From Diospyros lotus (lineage: Eukaryota; Streptophyta; Magnoliopsida; Ericales; Ebenaceae): a DNA stretch of 64,000 nt. Every line of letters starts with the position of its first letter. Position 1 is the stretch's first letter. A model generated the notes under the pieces. It did no database searches. It saw only the letters and a program-made list of their open reading frames with translations, and was not told the origin of the DNA. Location of the stretch: the NCBI RefSeq assembly GCF_014633365.1, contig NC_068349.1, positions 17,684,753 to 17,748,752 on the forward strand, read 5' to 3'. Positions 24,001 through 35,501 of this stretch are shown here, in pieces. The position numbers and the translations under genes are program-made.

Positions 24001-25742
24001 TCAAAATCTTGTCATGATTTTATTGATCCATAATCAATTTAATGAGTTAAAATGTCAAAAAAAATACTTGTTTGCAAGACTCAATCGAAGGTAAGGATCA
24101 AAGGTCGAGATAGTTCATTTGGGGCATGATCAAGTATATTCAGATAAAGATGAGCAACCCAAGAAAGAGGAAGCAGCCAAAGCAAAGTCATTCGAATGGC
24201 TAGCTCGCTGAAAAATAAACCATTCAAATGTCAAGACTACCAGTTGCTCATTCGGATAAGGTTAGTCTAATTTGAATATTAGAACAGTGAAGCGATAACT
24301 GGAGGTTATTCAAATAACCCAAACACATTCGGATGAAAATAAGTCTATGCGTATGTTGCAAAACACATTCGAATGCAGTGAAGAAATCAGGAGGCAAAAA
24401 GCAAAATTCATTCATATGGAATCATTGTTGCATTCAAATGGTTAGAGCAAATCAACGAGGAAATGTATAGTAAAAGGGAAATTCATTCTAATGACCCGTG
24501 CACTCATTCAAATGACATGAGTAACTCAAGAAAACTAAGCTTGTCATTCGAATGCCTTCACCATCCATTCGAATGACATTCCGAAGAAAGGTTTCAAATG
24601 CGCAAATGAATGTGGTGGCACGAGTGGTACATTCAACTAACTTTTGGGGAGACTTTTCACCGAATGGTCCCCCTTCTCCATGAGTGACAAGTTTAAAAAG
24701 GGAAGATCCTCCTTGGAATCAAGGCAGAAAGGACAATAACAACAAACTCTTTTTATGCTTAGAATTAGATAGGAATCAGTAGAAAGTAGTCTTTTCTTTT
24801 ACATTCTGCATGTTGGTCTATACTTTTAAATACACACTTTGATTCTCGTTCATCGTTTGTTCTTTTAGTTTACTGCAAGTTCATTACCAATTGTAGTTTT
24901 TCTTTCTTTCAGCATTCAAGACAATAGTAGTTCATCTTATAGCTATCGTTATTGTTTGTTTTCATTATGTTCATTACCTATCTGCTGAGTTTAATTCATG
25001 TTATTTATTTCCCATGAAGATGTGTGGCTAACTCAAAACTTGGGACAAGGCAAGGATAGTGTCCAATGCCTTTGATTACCCAAGGTAGTCGAACTTCAAA
25101 TGTTTAATAATAGAAACTAAGAGAGCTTGAGAGTTATTCTTCATTTAAACTTTAGGCTTGAATTGGTTCGTATGCCTAACCTAGAGTGTCCATGTCATGT
25201 ATGGAGGTTACTTAGCCTGGAAACGTCCTCATACCCAAGCTCAAATGACCATCGTTGTTAAACGTTATTTACACACTGATTTATGATAGCTGCTTAATGT
25301 AGAGTCCTCCATGCCATGTATGGGGATTGCTAGAACCAGAGTTATCATTATCTCGGTGGTGTATTTAATGACTAAACCTTAAGCAATCTGAACATTCTGT
25401 TATTCTTAAGAAAGCTATATGGGAATCAGTTGAGCTTCGCATTCGAATTGTCTTGACCCAAGATTTCACCATATCCAGACATCAAATATTTACTATTAGT
25501 TTAAACAATTCTTATATTCTTTAAGCTAATTGATTTGGTGTGATTACCTCTTTCCATAAGTAATCTCTCTGTGAATCAACCTGGACTTACCCGAAAAATA
25601 TAAATTTCTTCTACGATTACACTCGTGCACTGGCGAGTCTAAATTCCTCACTTTTTTTTTGATGATTTGAGCTGTTAAATAACCTTTATTATAACTGGAA
25701 AAAGGATAAAAAATGACAATATAGGGTGAGTGTTGCAGCAAT
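24001..25742. repeat. Unassigned repeat-like DNA with a CATTCGAATG word cluster
   Basis: Between 24150 and 24620 about fifteen copies of CATTCGAATG and near variants (CATTCAAATG, CATTCGGATG) are scattered at irregular spacing. Beyond them, phrases such as GTGCACTGGCGAGTCTAAATT (25625-25645) and two near-identical notes of GTCATGTATGGAGG (about 25193 and 25314) look like LTR or internal retrotransposon sequence. No gag or pol motif is visible, and I cannot assign the family. Confidence 0.5.
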
Positions 25743-26134
25743 GAATTATGCTTATTTTACGGCCGGTGTGCCAGTGATGTATGTTATGCATGACTGGGCT
25801 ATGTAAGCTTAGAGATTAGTTGATGTGTAGCATGTTGAGGTTTTGATATTCACGCCGAGAAGACAAGTTTCATGTATCCCCTTCCCCCTTTTTTTTTTGG
25901 TATTCATCAATTGCATGCATGATAGGTTCATCAGGTCCCAGGTGGTTTCTATTTTAGTAGGGCACTCACTCTGGTTCTTCGGGGACCTTACAAATAAAGC
26001 TTGTATTTTCTGTTATTGCAACCACCATCTTACCCTTATCATCTTGAACAATAACTCATATTTAGTGATGACATATGGCCCGACTTAGCCTAGATTGTGG
26101 TTGACCTGTTTATAGGGCTATGCCCGACATTTTT
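25743..26134. other. Repeat-like DNA, no gene recognised
   Basis: This stretch lies between unassigned repeat DNA and the LTR that starts at 26135. Its last 30 bases resemble the sequence just before unit 2 of the peptide cluster at 45205-45218 only weakly. No coding potential is visible beyond a chance 81-codon frame. Confidence 0.4.
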
Positions 26135-27499
26135 TGTAATACCCAAAAAATTTGGGTTATTTGAGAATAATTATTTTATTAGAAAAATGAGATTTCGAGG
26201 AAGCTTGGTATCTAAATAACTCGAAAAATTGATCGACTCGACTGCAGGGAGTGTCCTGGAGCCGAGATGCCAAAAGAAAATTATGTGGCATTGACGAGCA
26301 TCACGAGATAAGATTTATAGTATTAAAATAAATCAGATCGGAAACGATTTTCGGTACAACTAAAATGCAACTGTCATTTAGGCTGTAAAATCGAATTATT
26401 GTAAGAGACTTTCAAGAAGTCAACAGAAAGCTGAGGGGGCTCCGATTTTTCGTAACGATTAACCCTGAGACGATTTCGGGATGAAATAATAGCCTGATGA
26501 GGTCATTGGGGCAAAATTGATTTTTATCGAGTAATAAGGGATTATCAATTTTGCATTTAAAGCATCGTAATGCAAATTAATTGGCCGTTAGAGGGTGTAT
26601 ATGCAATTTAAGAATTCCCTAAGTGCTATTAATAAAACCCTTAAGTGTAATTAATGAGAGTTGAGGGACTTGTATGCAAATTATGTGTAATATATATATA
26701 TATATATATTTATATGCATGCGCGAGCAAGGAATGGCAGACAATGGGAATGCACGCGTGATGGGCAATTCTGCAGCATGTTGGGTTGGTTCCTTGTTTGG
26801 GAACAATTGAAGCAAGAGATCGAGAGATTGGTTGGGCTTGAGGCTGCTGTGAGTTGCTATAAATTGAAGAAGAAATGGATTGAGAGTTGCAGAGAGTTGG
26901 GTGAATCAGATTTCCTTCCTCTATTTGAGCATTTGGCCGAAACAGAGAGAGAGAGAGAGAGAAAGAGAGAGGGAGCAGAGCTCGAGGGAGAGACGCGGGC
27001 GGCCATGGAAGCCGAAGCAGCAAGTGGAGCGGGCTGATCGGCGAGCAAAGCAGCGGCAGCGGGTGCGAAGGAGGCCGACGGTGGCTCGCGGTGGCGCGAG
27101 GAGGCGGCAGCGGCGGCCGAATGCAGCGGCAGTGGCTGGTTGGGGCGGCCATGGCAGCCTCGGCTATTGCAGCTTTGCGCGCGGCCAGCCATGGCAGCAG
27201 CTTTGCGCCCGGTGCTGCTAGCCGCGGCGGCGGACAGCGGCGGGCGTGGTGCAGGGCTGGCCGTGGCGAAGGCCGGCGAAGCCAAGGGCGAAGGCGGGCG
27301 GCCATGCGCGCAGGCGCTGTGCGCGCGCAGAGGCTGCCCGAGGAAGAAGATGAATAGTAAGAAAAAGAAAAGAAAAGAAAAAGAAAGAAAAGAAAAAAGG
27401 AAAGAAAATGAGAAAAATTAGAAAAAAAATGCTAAAAAAAATTTGAAAAATAAAAAATGAAGATTTATTAATATTCTAGAGATTTTAGTAAAAAAAAAA

Positions 27500-27960
27500 T
27501 GATTCGAGCACGTGTTTTGAGGTGGTGCACGAAAATTGATGTGGTGTAAGAAAATTGAGATTGTGCAAGAAAATTGTGATGGTGCGTGAGAATCAAGGTA
27601 GTGAGCGGGAATTGATGTGCGCGAATCGAGGATTTGGATGCATTTCGAGATTAATGCACGCATATCAAGGAGACTTTAAAAGGTAAGCTAAGGAAAGTTT
27701 TAGAATTTTTAATATTCTTAGATAAATATTTTATGAAGTCTTATGGAAGAATATTTTATGGAATATTTAAATAGATATTTATTTTCGAATATTAGTGAGG
27801 AAAATGGGAGAAAAATAGAGAAATGTGCAAATAGATTATGAAAAAATAGGTTTTGATGATTTTTGGAATAAATATGATTTATAGGATCGTTATGCTCGAG
27901 GTTAAACAATTTGTGCAATTTTTTAGATGTGGCACGCAAATCGAGGTAATGTGTGCTTTT
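27500..27960. repeat. Reiterated GCACGNNNNTCGAGG-like words within the LTR
   Basis: Phrases such as GGTGCACGAAAATTGATG, GTGCAAGAAAATTG, TGTGCGCGAATCGAGG and GGCACGCAAATCGAGG recur about eight times with irregular spacing. The sister LTR has them at 49738-49790 (GGCACGAGATTCGAGG, GCACACATATCGAGG). Each LTR family in this window seems to have its own reiterated word. Confidence 0.6.
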
Positions 27961-28982
27961 TGAGAAAATTCAAGTTTGTGTCTAAAGGTGAGTAGTTTTA
28001 TCTTAAACTAGATTTTGTGAGTGGTTTTTCTCAAAAACTCATATGTGTTATGTTATACATGTTATTCATAAAAGTTATGATCATCTTGTCACATTTATTC
28101 ATATATTATTGCATGAAAATGCATGATTTTCATATAGCATGATATTATTGTCATTATTAAGCTAATTGACAAGCGTACGAATCGTACAAGTAATATAATG
28201 AATGAGTAGAGTATCGATCCCACGAGAATTGGATTAAGTATTAAAATTGAATTAACTTTAATATTATTTAGACTATAAAAAGAGATAAATTTAAATAAAT
28301 TAAACTAATGAGTACTGAAATTAAACACAAATTTAAGAACAACTTAATTTGGATAAAATGGAGGCAATTAGGGTGTTTCAAATCCACTTATTAATTGGTC
28401 TTAATTTTCAATCAATTGGGTTTCTATCAATTCAATGAGTTGAATATCTAAATTGCTTAGTTTCTTTCCCAATATTTACTAACCTAATTAAATCTTAATT
28501 TGTTAACAATCAACATATTTCCCAATAGTTATAACAAATTGAAATTCATTGTTAAGTTCCAATTCATTAACCCTCGTAAGATTCAAGTATCAAATCTCTT
28601 ATCAACTATTTATCTTATAAAATTTATTACTTGAACCTGTTATGAAAATCACATCTCGATCTCAAATCATAATACAAAATTAATTAAATGATAGTTAAAC
28701 CACTTAATTGCATTAAGAATGAGTAATAAATAATTGAAATTATGATAGAGATCCAATCAATAAAAATTAAGAATTCATAGCAAGTTTGGCCACAAATCCT
28801 AGTTAAATAAATAAATAAAATTAGTTCATATTGAAATAAAAAAAATAAAAATAAAATTGATTGACGAATGAAAAAGAAGAAAGTCCTGCGCCAGTCCTGC
28901 TGCGTCCAATCCTCCCTCTGCAAATCAATTCTCCTCCAAGTCCCCTGTTGTACCGCAGAGTCTCCCCATTAATTCCATGCCT

Positions 28983-28992
28983 TCTTCCGGCG
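28983..28992. repeat. MULE target-site duplication, left copy
   Basis: TCTTCCGGCG stands immediately before the left terminal repeat and is repeated exactly after the right terminal repeat. The preserved duplication argues for a fairly recent insertion. Confidence 0.85.
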
Positions 28993-29106
28993 GGATGAAT
29001 TCATATTTGACCAAAGTCAAATTTATAAAATCTTTTTTGTACTTTTCACAGAAAAAAAATGTTTTTAACTATTCAAACAAACTAATTACACTCTATAGCC
29101 ACTTTT
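28993..29106 (+). repeat. MULE left terminal inverted repeat
   Basis: About 114 bp, aligning with the reverse complement of 39847-39961. The inner 60 bp are well conserved (TCAAATTTATAAAAT, then ATTCAAACAAACTAATTAC, then TATAGCCACTTT). The outermost 25 bp are more diverged between the two ends. Confidence 0.8.
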
Positions 29107-30279
29107 ATGTAAAATACCAAAAATACCCTTAATGAGATTTTAAAATAGAAAACCCTACTGTCCTTAGCCTCATTTACCAAAATATCCTTATCTCTTTCAT
29201 ATAACCTTTCTTCTCTCTCCTCTTCCCACATTCACGTTACTCTCTTTCTCTCCATTGTCAAACTATCCAAACTCAGTCATTCTTCATACATTCAATCTTT
29301 TTGCTTGTTGGGTCATTCAATCTTCTTTATCAATTGCAGCGACCTCACTGAAGTCTCATTCAATAAGTTTCTTTCTCTCCAACAAATAATTTCACCCAAT
29401 ATCTCAAGGTATCTATTCGATTTGTATTTGTTTTATTTTTTTAAAATAATTTTTGTGTTCACATTGCTTATTAAGGTTGTGTAGAATGATTGTAGTTGTG
29501 AGCAGAACATATTTTGATAGATATCATTCCAAATCTGCTCTAATTCGGGTGAAAAAAAAAATTTCAAAACTGCACATCGTTTATGGGTTTTGTGGGCTAT
29601 AACAGTTGATCGGGCTTAGTTTCGGAACAAAGCCCGATAGGGCTTTGTGGGGGAACGAAGCCCAATCGGGCTTTGTGGGGGGAACGAAGCCCGATCGGGC
29701 TTTGTTCCCACACTAAGCCCGATCGGGCTTCGTTCCCCCACAAAGCCTTATCGGGCTTTGTTCCCCCACTAAGCCCGATTATGATTTTTGTAGGCATTAT
29801 GATTTTTGTTGCCTACAAACCTGATATGGTTTTTATATATATTATTTTTTAAAATAATATGAGTATTTTGTTAAATAATTTAATATTATTTATGAGTAAA
29901 ATAATATAATTTAATATAATATATTTAATTTTATCATATTATTTAACAAAATTTAACTTTTTCAGCATTTGTGCCTAAATGTGTTATGTTAAAATCCTCC
30001 AATGTTTTTCATAAAATTTTTAAATATTTTTCTTAAATTACATATGAAAAATTATCATAACTTGGTTGTTAGTTTATAAGTCAAAAATCATGTTTAATTG
30101 TACAAATTATCTCTTTAGAAAAAGAAAATAAAATACAAATCTCAAAAAGCAAATAAACTTACTTACTTATAGTTATGACTTGGTTTAATAAGGAAATGAA
30201 CCCGATTTGGGTGTGTGTGGGTCCGTTGCATCCATGGTAATGGTGAGACTAATTTTTTACTCCTTTCAATCTTGCAGCA
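29107..30279 (+). other. MULE left subterminal region, with palindrome cluster at 29600-29790
   Basis: Between 29600 and 29790, about six copies of GAAGCCCGATCGGGCTTTGT and variants stand in direct and inverted order. The core AAGCCCGATCGGGCTT is a perfect 16-base palindrome. The rest is AT-rich and is expected to hold the transposase promoter and 5' leader. TTTCAATCTTGCAG directly before the ATG at 30280 looks like an intron acceptor, so an upstream untranslated exon is possible. The 66-codon frame at 29597-29797 is just a translation of the palindromes. Confidence 0.7.
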
Positions 30280-32923
30280 ATGGATTTAGTGCAGTTGGTC
30301 ATCGTGTGGAACGGGGAATGGAATGATAATAAGTATATTGGGGGTAATAGGATGTGTGCGGGAATCTACAAAAATACGACTTTTACTCAATTGGTTGAGA
30401 TTGTGTACACAGTAACGGGAATTGATAAAACAAGGTACGACATCACCATTCATTTTGTAACGGAACACTCAAGCGAACTTCCAGCTACCAAGTTCCCTAT
30501 CAAGGACGACTACGGTGTCAGGTTTATTATGTGCAATGACAGAAAATATAAAGTGATGTATGTTGATATGATTTGTAAAGATATTGGAGTTTGTAACCTA
30601 CGTAGTGGTGGTAATCAAGATTCAGGTGCCGTTCCATTTACATCCGCACGTAGTCCACTGCAAAATGATGATTTTGGTACATATGGTATGGGTGGTTTGT
30701 CAGATGACGCTCCACATACGGATGATGATTGTGATAATGAAACTGATAATAATAGTGACGATAGCGATGGTGATAATAGTGATGATGGTGGTGATGAAAG
30801 AGAAGTGAGTCCGGAGTACCCAGAAGTAAGATTTTCAGGTTCACAATTTGAGGACAACCATTTACAAAGAAACTGGATCGTTCCTGGTGTAGAAAATTAT
30901 GCAATTGAGGAAACAAGACCTGAAGTGTCTATTCCATACCAAGGTGATCTTTTACACATGGGTGCACTCTTTAAAAGTAAACAGGAACTAATTTTGGCAT
31001 TTGGACAATATTGTGTTGATGTGAAGATGGACTATCGAGTCAGACGTTCGTGCACAATTCGATTTGAGGCTGGTTGCAAGGATGTGAACTGCAAATTTAT
31101 GCTTCGTGCAAGATGTAGACCTGGTTGTTCGTTTTGGCATGTGGTGAAATTTATGCCGAGTCACACGTGTACTCCGGACGTATACGATTCACATTTTCGA
31201 AGTGTGAAGGCTATTGTCATCGAAAATTTGTTTTCTGAAAGAGTGGCGAGTAGTGAATATACACCTAGAATGCTAATGGGGGAGTTGCTGGAACAACATG
31301 GTGTGCAGATTATGTACACTAAAGCTTGGAGGTCTTTACAACATGCAAAGAGACTTACTTATGGTAATCCAGATGAATCATATCAGCAACTACCCTCATA
31401 TTTTCACATGTTAAAAGAAACAAATCCTGGCAGTATCACGGCAATAGAGACAGATGAAAATAATTATTTTTTATATTCATTTTTTGCACTCGGAGCTTGC
31501 CTTCATGGTTTTCGGTCTTACATAAGACCGGTTGTTGCCGTTGATGCCACACATTTGAAAGGTGAACACAAAGGGGTGATATTCGTTGTAACTTGCAAAG
31601 ATGGGGAGGAAATGATTTATCCCATCGCTTTTGGATTTGGAGATGGTGAGTCTGACAGATCATGGATATGGTTTTTGACGAAATTGAGAGAGGCTATCGG
31701 AGTGCGAGAAGATTTAGTCATTGTTTCTGATCGTCACCAAAGCATTGCGAATGCGATGAGTCATGTCTTCCCTTCTGTCCCACATGTCTTTTGTTTCTTC
31801 CACCTTAAGCAAAACTTGAAGAAACGTTGTAGACAGCGAAAAGATGTGATGATTGCATTCTACCTTGCAGCATACAGTTACACCACAATAGAGTGTGATA
31901 CATACTTGGCAGAAATACAATCGATGCATCCTCAGACTCATTTGACATTGATGGAAGCAAGACCGGAAAAGTGGTCACGTGCATATTATCCAAGAAGAAG
32001 ATATTCCATGATAACCACCAACATTGCCGAGTCTCTCAATAAATGCATGATGAAAGCACGTCGGTTGCCTATAACAAGTGCACATGAATTTTTGAGACAT
32101 ATGCTTCAGAAATGGTTTAGTGATAGACGTGCTGCAGCTGCCAGACTCGAAACCATTGTGACCTCCGCTGCAGTGGCACATGTTAACTTGGCGCATGCCA
32201 AAACATTAGACCGAGGATGTCGTGTAGTTCCTATAATACAAGGGAACAAATACCTCGTGCAACATGTAAAGGAAGGCGATGGGATAGTTGACATTGTTGC
32301 GAGTACATGCAGTTGTCGCAAGTGGGACATTGATCAAATGCCATGTCTTCATGCAATTGCTGCTAGCAGGTATCATGGTTTGACTTTTATTTGCGTATTA
32401 TGTTCGTAATTTAGTGTGATATGTTAACACTATGTGTTTCTTTGCCTTATGCGACAGTTTCATGAGGGTGCACTACCATATGCTTTGCCATTCATATTAC
32501 ACTGCAGATTGGGTTAGACGCGCATATGCACTTCCCATCAATCCTCTCCCTAACAAGGTTGCTTGGGTTCTTCCAGCGTACGTCAGACAGATAGTTATAC
32601 TCCCACCTGTGCAAAGACGACAACCGGGTAGACCGAGAAATTGTCGGATTCCTTCCATGGGGGAAGCTCGTCGAAGAAAAAAATGTGGAAAATGCGGTGA
32701 ACTAGGACACAACAGTCTTGGTTGCCCTAATGAATGGACTTCCTCCATTGGAGAGTCGAGCACAGCCACTACTTCAGAATCCAGGGACGCTGCTAGGGCC
32801 TCTGCAAGGGCAAGCCGGAAATGCAGCATTTGCAAAGAGACTGGACACACTCGTCATCGGTGTCCTATACAGTTGTCAATTCCAGGTGATGATAATATTG
32901 TCAATGATGAAAACAATCAATAG
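30280..32923 (+). CDS. MULE transposase (MURA type), two exons
   Basis: Exon 1 is 30280-32369 and exon 2 is 32458-32923, with an 88-bp intron (GTATCA...GCGACAG). The joined frame is open and gives 851 residues. An acidic Asp/Asn-rich stretch lies at residues 143-176. A plant MuDR-type DNA-binding region follows (about 235-330, with Cys and His spaced GCKDVNCKF...MPSHTC). The MULE transposase core has the DDE triad: D422 in VVAVDATHLKG, D484 in VIVSDRHQS and E584 in NIAESLNK. A SWIM zinc finger is seen as C677, C679, C689, H691 (CxCx9CxH). Exon 2 adds two CCHC knuckles (about 773-786 and 819-832). All key residues are present, so the protein may be active. It would cut at the terminal repeats and move the element. 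The start codon is the first ATG after the likely acceptor at 30277-30278. Confidence 0.92.
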
Positions 32924-33345
32924 ACATTAACTCATTCAGGTATGATATAATGTTATCACATATGTTATCAATAGTTGTTAGATCGTTTGTGAAAAAAAAA
33001 AATGTTTTTTACTCGCAAAGTGTTAATGGAATTTTTACTGACCATATATATCCTTTTTGTTTCAGCAATGCTCAAAAATCACTGGCACGATACAAAAAGG
33101 ATGACAACATCAATCAAATATCTTTTTGTCGGGGGTTCAGAAATGAATATTATATTTTACATTAATATTTGAAATTGAGATTTATTTATATTTGTAATCT
33201 TTCAATTTCCTTCATCTAAACTCATAATAATTAATTTAATTGACAGCTTGTGTTGTAGTATATTGTTCAGCAAAGAACTGAGTATATAATGCAGTTTCAA
33301 TAGCACAAAAATGATGCAATGATAAACTTGCTAAAAAATTAGAGT
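32924..33345. other. MULE intergenic region downstream of the transposase
   Basis: AT-rich sequence follows the transposase stop with no recognisable gene. It probably holds the transposase 3' untranslated region. Confidence 0.5.
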
Positions 33346-34990
33346 GTAATTTCTTAACAATCACTGTTATTTGAGACTATACTAGTGGGAAACTTCAAAA
33401 AAAATTCAATTGCAAAAAAAAAAAAAAAAATCGGGCTTTGTGGGCCACCAAAACCCGGCCATCGGGTTTTGTGGCCAACGAAACCCGGCCATCGGGTTTT
33501 GTGGCCCACGAAACCCGGCCATCGGGCTTTGTGGCCCACGAAGCCTGAAAATGATTTTTTTTTATTTTTCTTGATTTTTCTTCAAATTAATATATTCCAT
33601 TACCACTAAAATGATGTCTTTTAATGTTATTTGGGTGAACCCAAATGTATATATCACAACAAAGTCATTATTTTTCACTTTGTGTGAGGATGTCCATCCA
33701 CCATCAACACAACCAACACATGATCAATTGCTTCTAATAATATTGGACAAAGCAAGATAATAACGCTATGATAATAAACTTGCTCAAAACTTAGAGTGTA
33801 ATTTCTTAACAATCATTGTTATTTGAGACTATACTAGTGGGAAACTTCAAAAAAAATTCAATTGCAAAAAAAAAAAAAAAAAATCGGGCTTTGTGGGCCA
33901 CCAAAACCCGGCCATCGGGCTTTGTGGCCCACGAAGCCCGAAAATGATTTTTTTTTTATTTTTCTTGATTTTTCTTCAAATTAATATATTCTATTACCAC
34001 TAAAATGATGTCTTTTAATGTTATTTGGGTGAACCCAAATGTATATATCACAACAAAGTCATTATTTTTCACTTTGTGTGAGGATGTCCATCCACCATCA
34101 ACACAACCAACACATGATCAATTGCTTCTAATAATATTGGACAAAGCAAGATAATAACGCTATGATAATAAACTTGCTCAAAACTTAGAGTGTAATTTCT
34201 TAACAATCACTGTTATTTGAGACTATACTAGTGGGAAACTTCAAAACAAATTCAATTGCAAAAAAAAAAAAAAAATCGGGCTTTGTGGGCCACCAAAACC
34301 CGGCCATCGGGTTTTGTGGCCAACGAAACCCGGCCATCGGGTTTTGTGGCCCACGAAACCCGGCCATCGGGCTTTGTGGCCCACGAAGCCCGAAAATGAT
34401 TTTTTTTTATTTTTCTTGATTTTTCTTCAAATTAATATATTCTATTACCACTAAAATGATGTCTTTTAATGTTATTTGGGTGAACCCAAATGTATATATC
34501 ACAACAAAGTCATTATTTTTCACTTTGTGTGAGGATGTCCATCCACCATCAACACAACCAACACATGATCAATTGCTTCTAATAATATTGGACAAAGCAA
34601 GATAATAACGCTATGATAATAAACTTGCTCAAAACTTAGAGTGTAATTTCTTAACAATCACTGTTATTTGAGACTATACTAGTGGGAAACTTAAAAAAAA
34701 ATTCAATTGCAAAAAAAAAAAAAAAAATCGGGCTTTGTGGGCCACCAAAACCCGGCCATCGGGTTTTGTGGCCAATGAAACCCGGCCATCGGGTTTTGTG
34801 GCCCACGAAACCCGGCCATCGGGCTTTGTGGCCCACGAAGCCCGAAAATGATTTTTTTTTATTTTTCTTGATTTTTCTTCAAATTAATATATTCTATTAC
34901 CACTAAAATGATGTCTTTTAATGTTATTTGGGTAAACCCAAATGTATATATCACAACAAAGTCATTATTTTTCACTTTTTGTGAGGAACA
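33346..34990. repeat. Four-unit tandem array inside the MULE
   Basis: Units start near 33358, 33812, 34202 and 34656 with TCACTGTTATTTGAGACTAT (or one-base variants). The spacing is about 454, 390 and 454 bp. The 64-bp difference comes from loss of two copies of a 32-bp subrepeat (CGAAACCCGGCCATCGGG...) in unit 2. Each unit holds a poly-A run, then TCGGGCTTTGTGGGCC and the inverted GGCCCACGAAGCCCGA. The units are nearly identical, so the amplification is young. The 60-75-codon frames here simply translate the repeats. Confidence 0.9.
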
Positions 34991-35501
34991 ACTACAAAAA
35001 ATTCATTAGTCATTTCCAAGTTTTTCATTTTTCCTCTCAATATATGGGTTCCACTAACACTAAAATGATCTCTTGTTACGTTGTTCAAGTTAGTTAAAGG
35101 TAGAATGCACAACAAATACATGATGAATTGTTCTAACTACTAACATTGGATCAACATGATGTAATGATATTCAAATTACCCCATAAGTGTAATTTAAAAA
35201 TTTCGGCAGAGTCTCCCTTGTTTCTTGGACATTGAACCTGCATTAGAGACTCAGTCTCTATGTTCAACAACATAATAACATGACAATATTTACCATCACA
35301 ACATTAGAGACTCAGTCTCTCTTCCCAACAACATACTGCCACCACAACCACTTATCCCTTACCATCAACAACACCGCAAACCACATTTCATCAAGTGAGC
35401 AATATACAATTTGCTATTTGCTATACTTATACAAAAATATACAACATTTGAACTAGATGAAAATAAAAACACAAAACAAAGAATCTTCTAATCTATTGAT
35501 C
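34991..35501. other. MULE spacer with paired AGAGACTCAGTCTCT inverted repeats
   Basis: The 15-base inverted repeat AGAGACTCAGTCTCT occurs at about 35246 and 35306, 60 bp apart. It is downstream of the stop codon of the minus-strand Ulp1-like gene, so it may lie in that transcript's 3' end. Otherwise nothing is recognised here. Confidence 0.55.

Noticed and set aside
26619..27421. Several long open frames on both strands (up to 228 codons)
   Set aside because: They are GC-rich LTR sequence, low in complexity, overlapping on both strands, and not shared as coding sequence with the sister LTR at 48081-50533.
30584..30916. Frames rich in Met/Val/Ile or His/Tyr overlapping the transposase
   Set aside because: They are other-frame readings of the Asp/Asn-codon-rich acidic segment of the transposase.
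32432..32457. An ATG at 32432 as the start of a separate zinc-knuckle gene
   Set aside because: Intron signals at 32370 and 32457 with matching phase join this frame to the transposase, which otherwise would end shortly after the SWIM finger.
33354..34906. Frames of 60-75 codons with repeated KPGHR or RWPGF
   Set aside because: They arise from the tandem array and exist in both strands; no start context or conserved gene.
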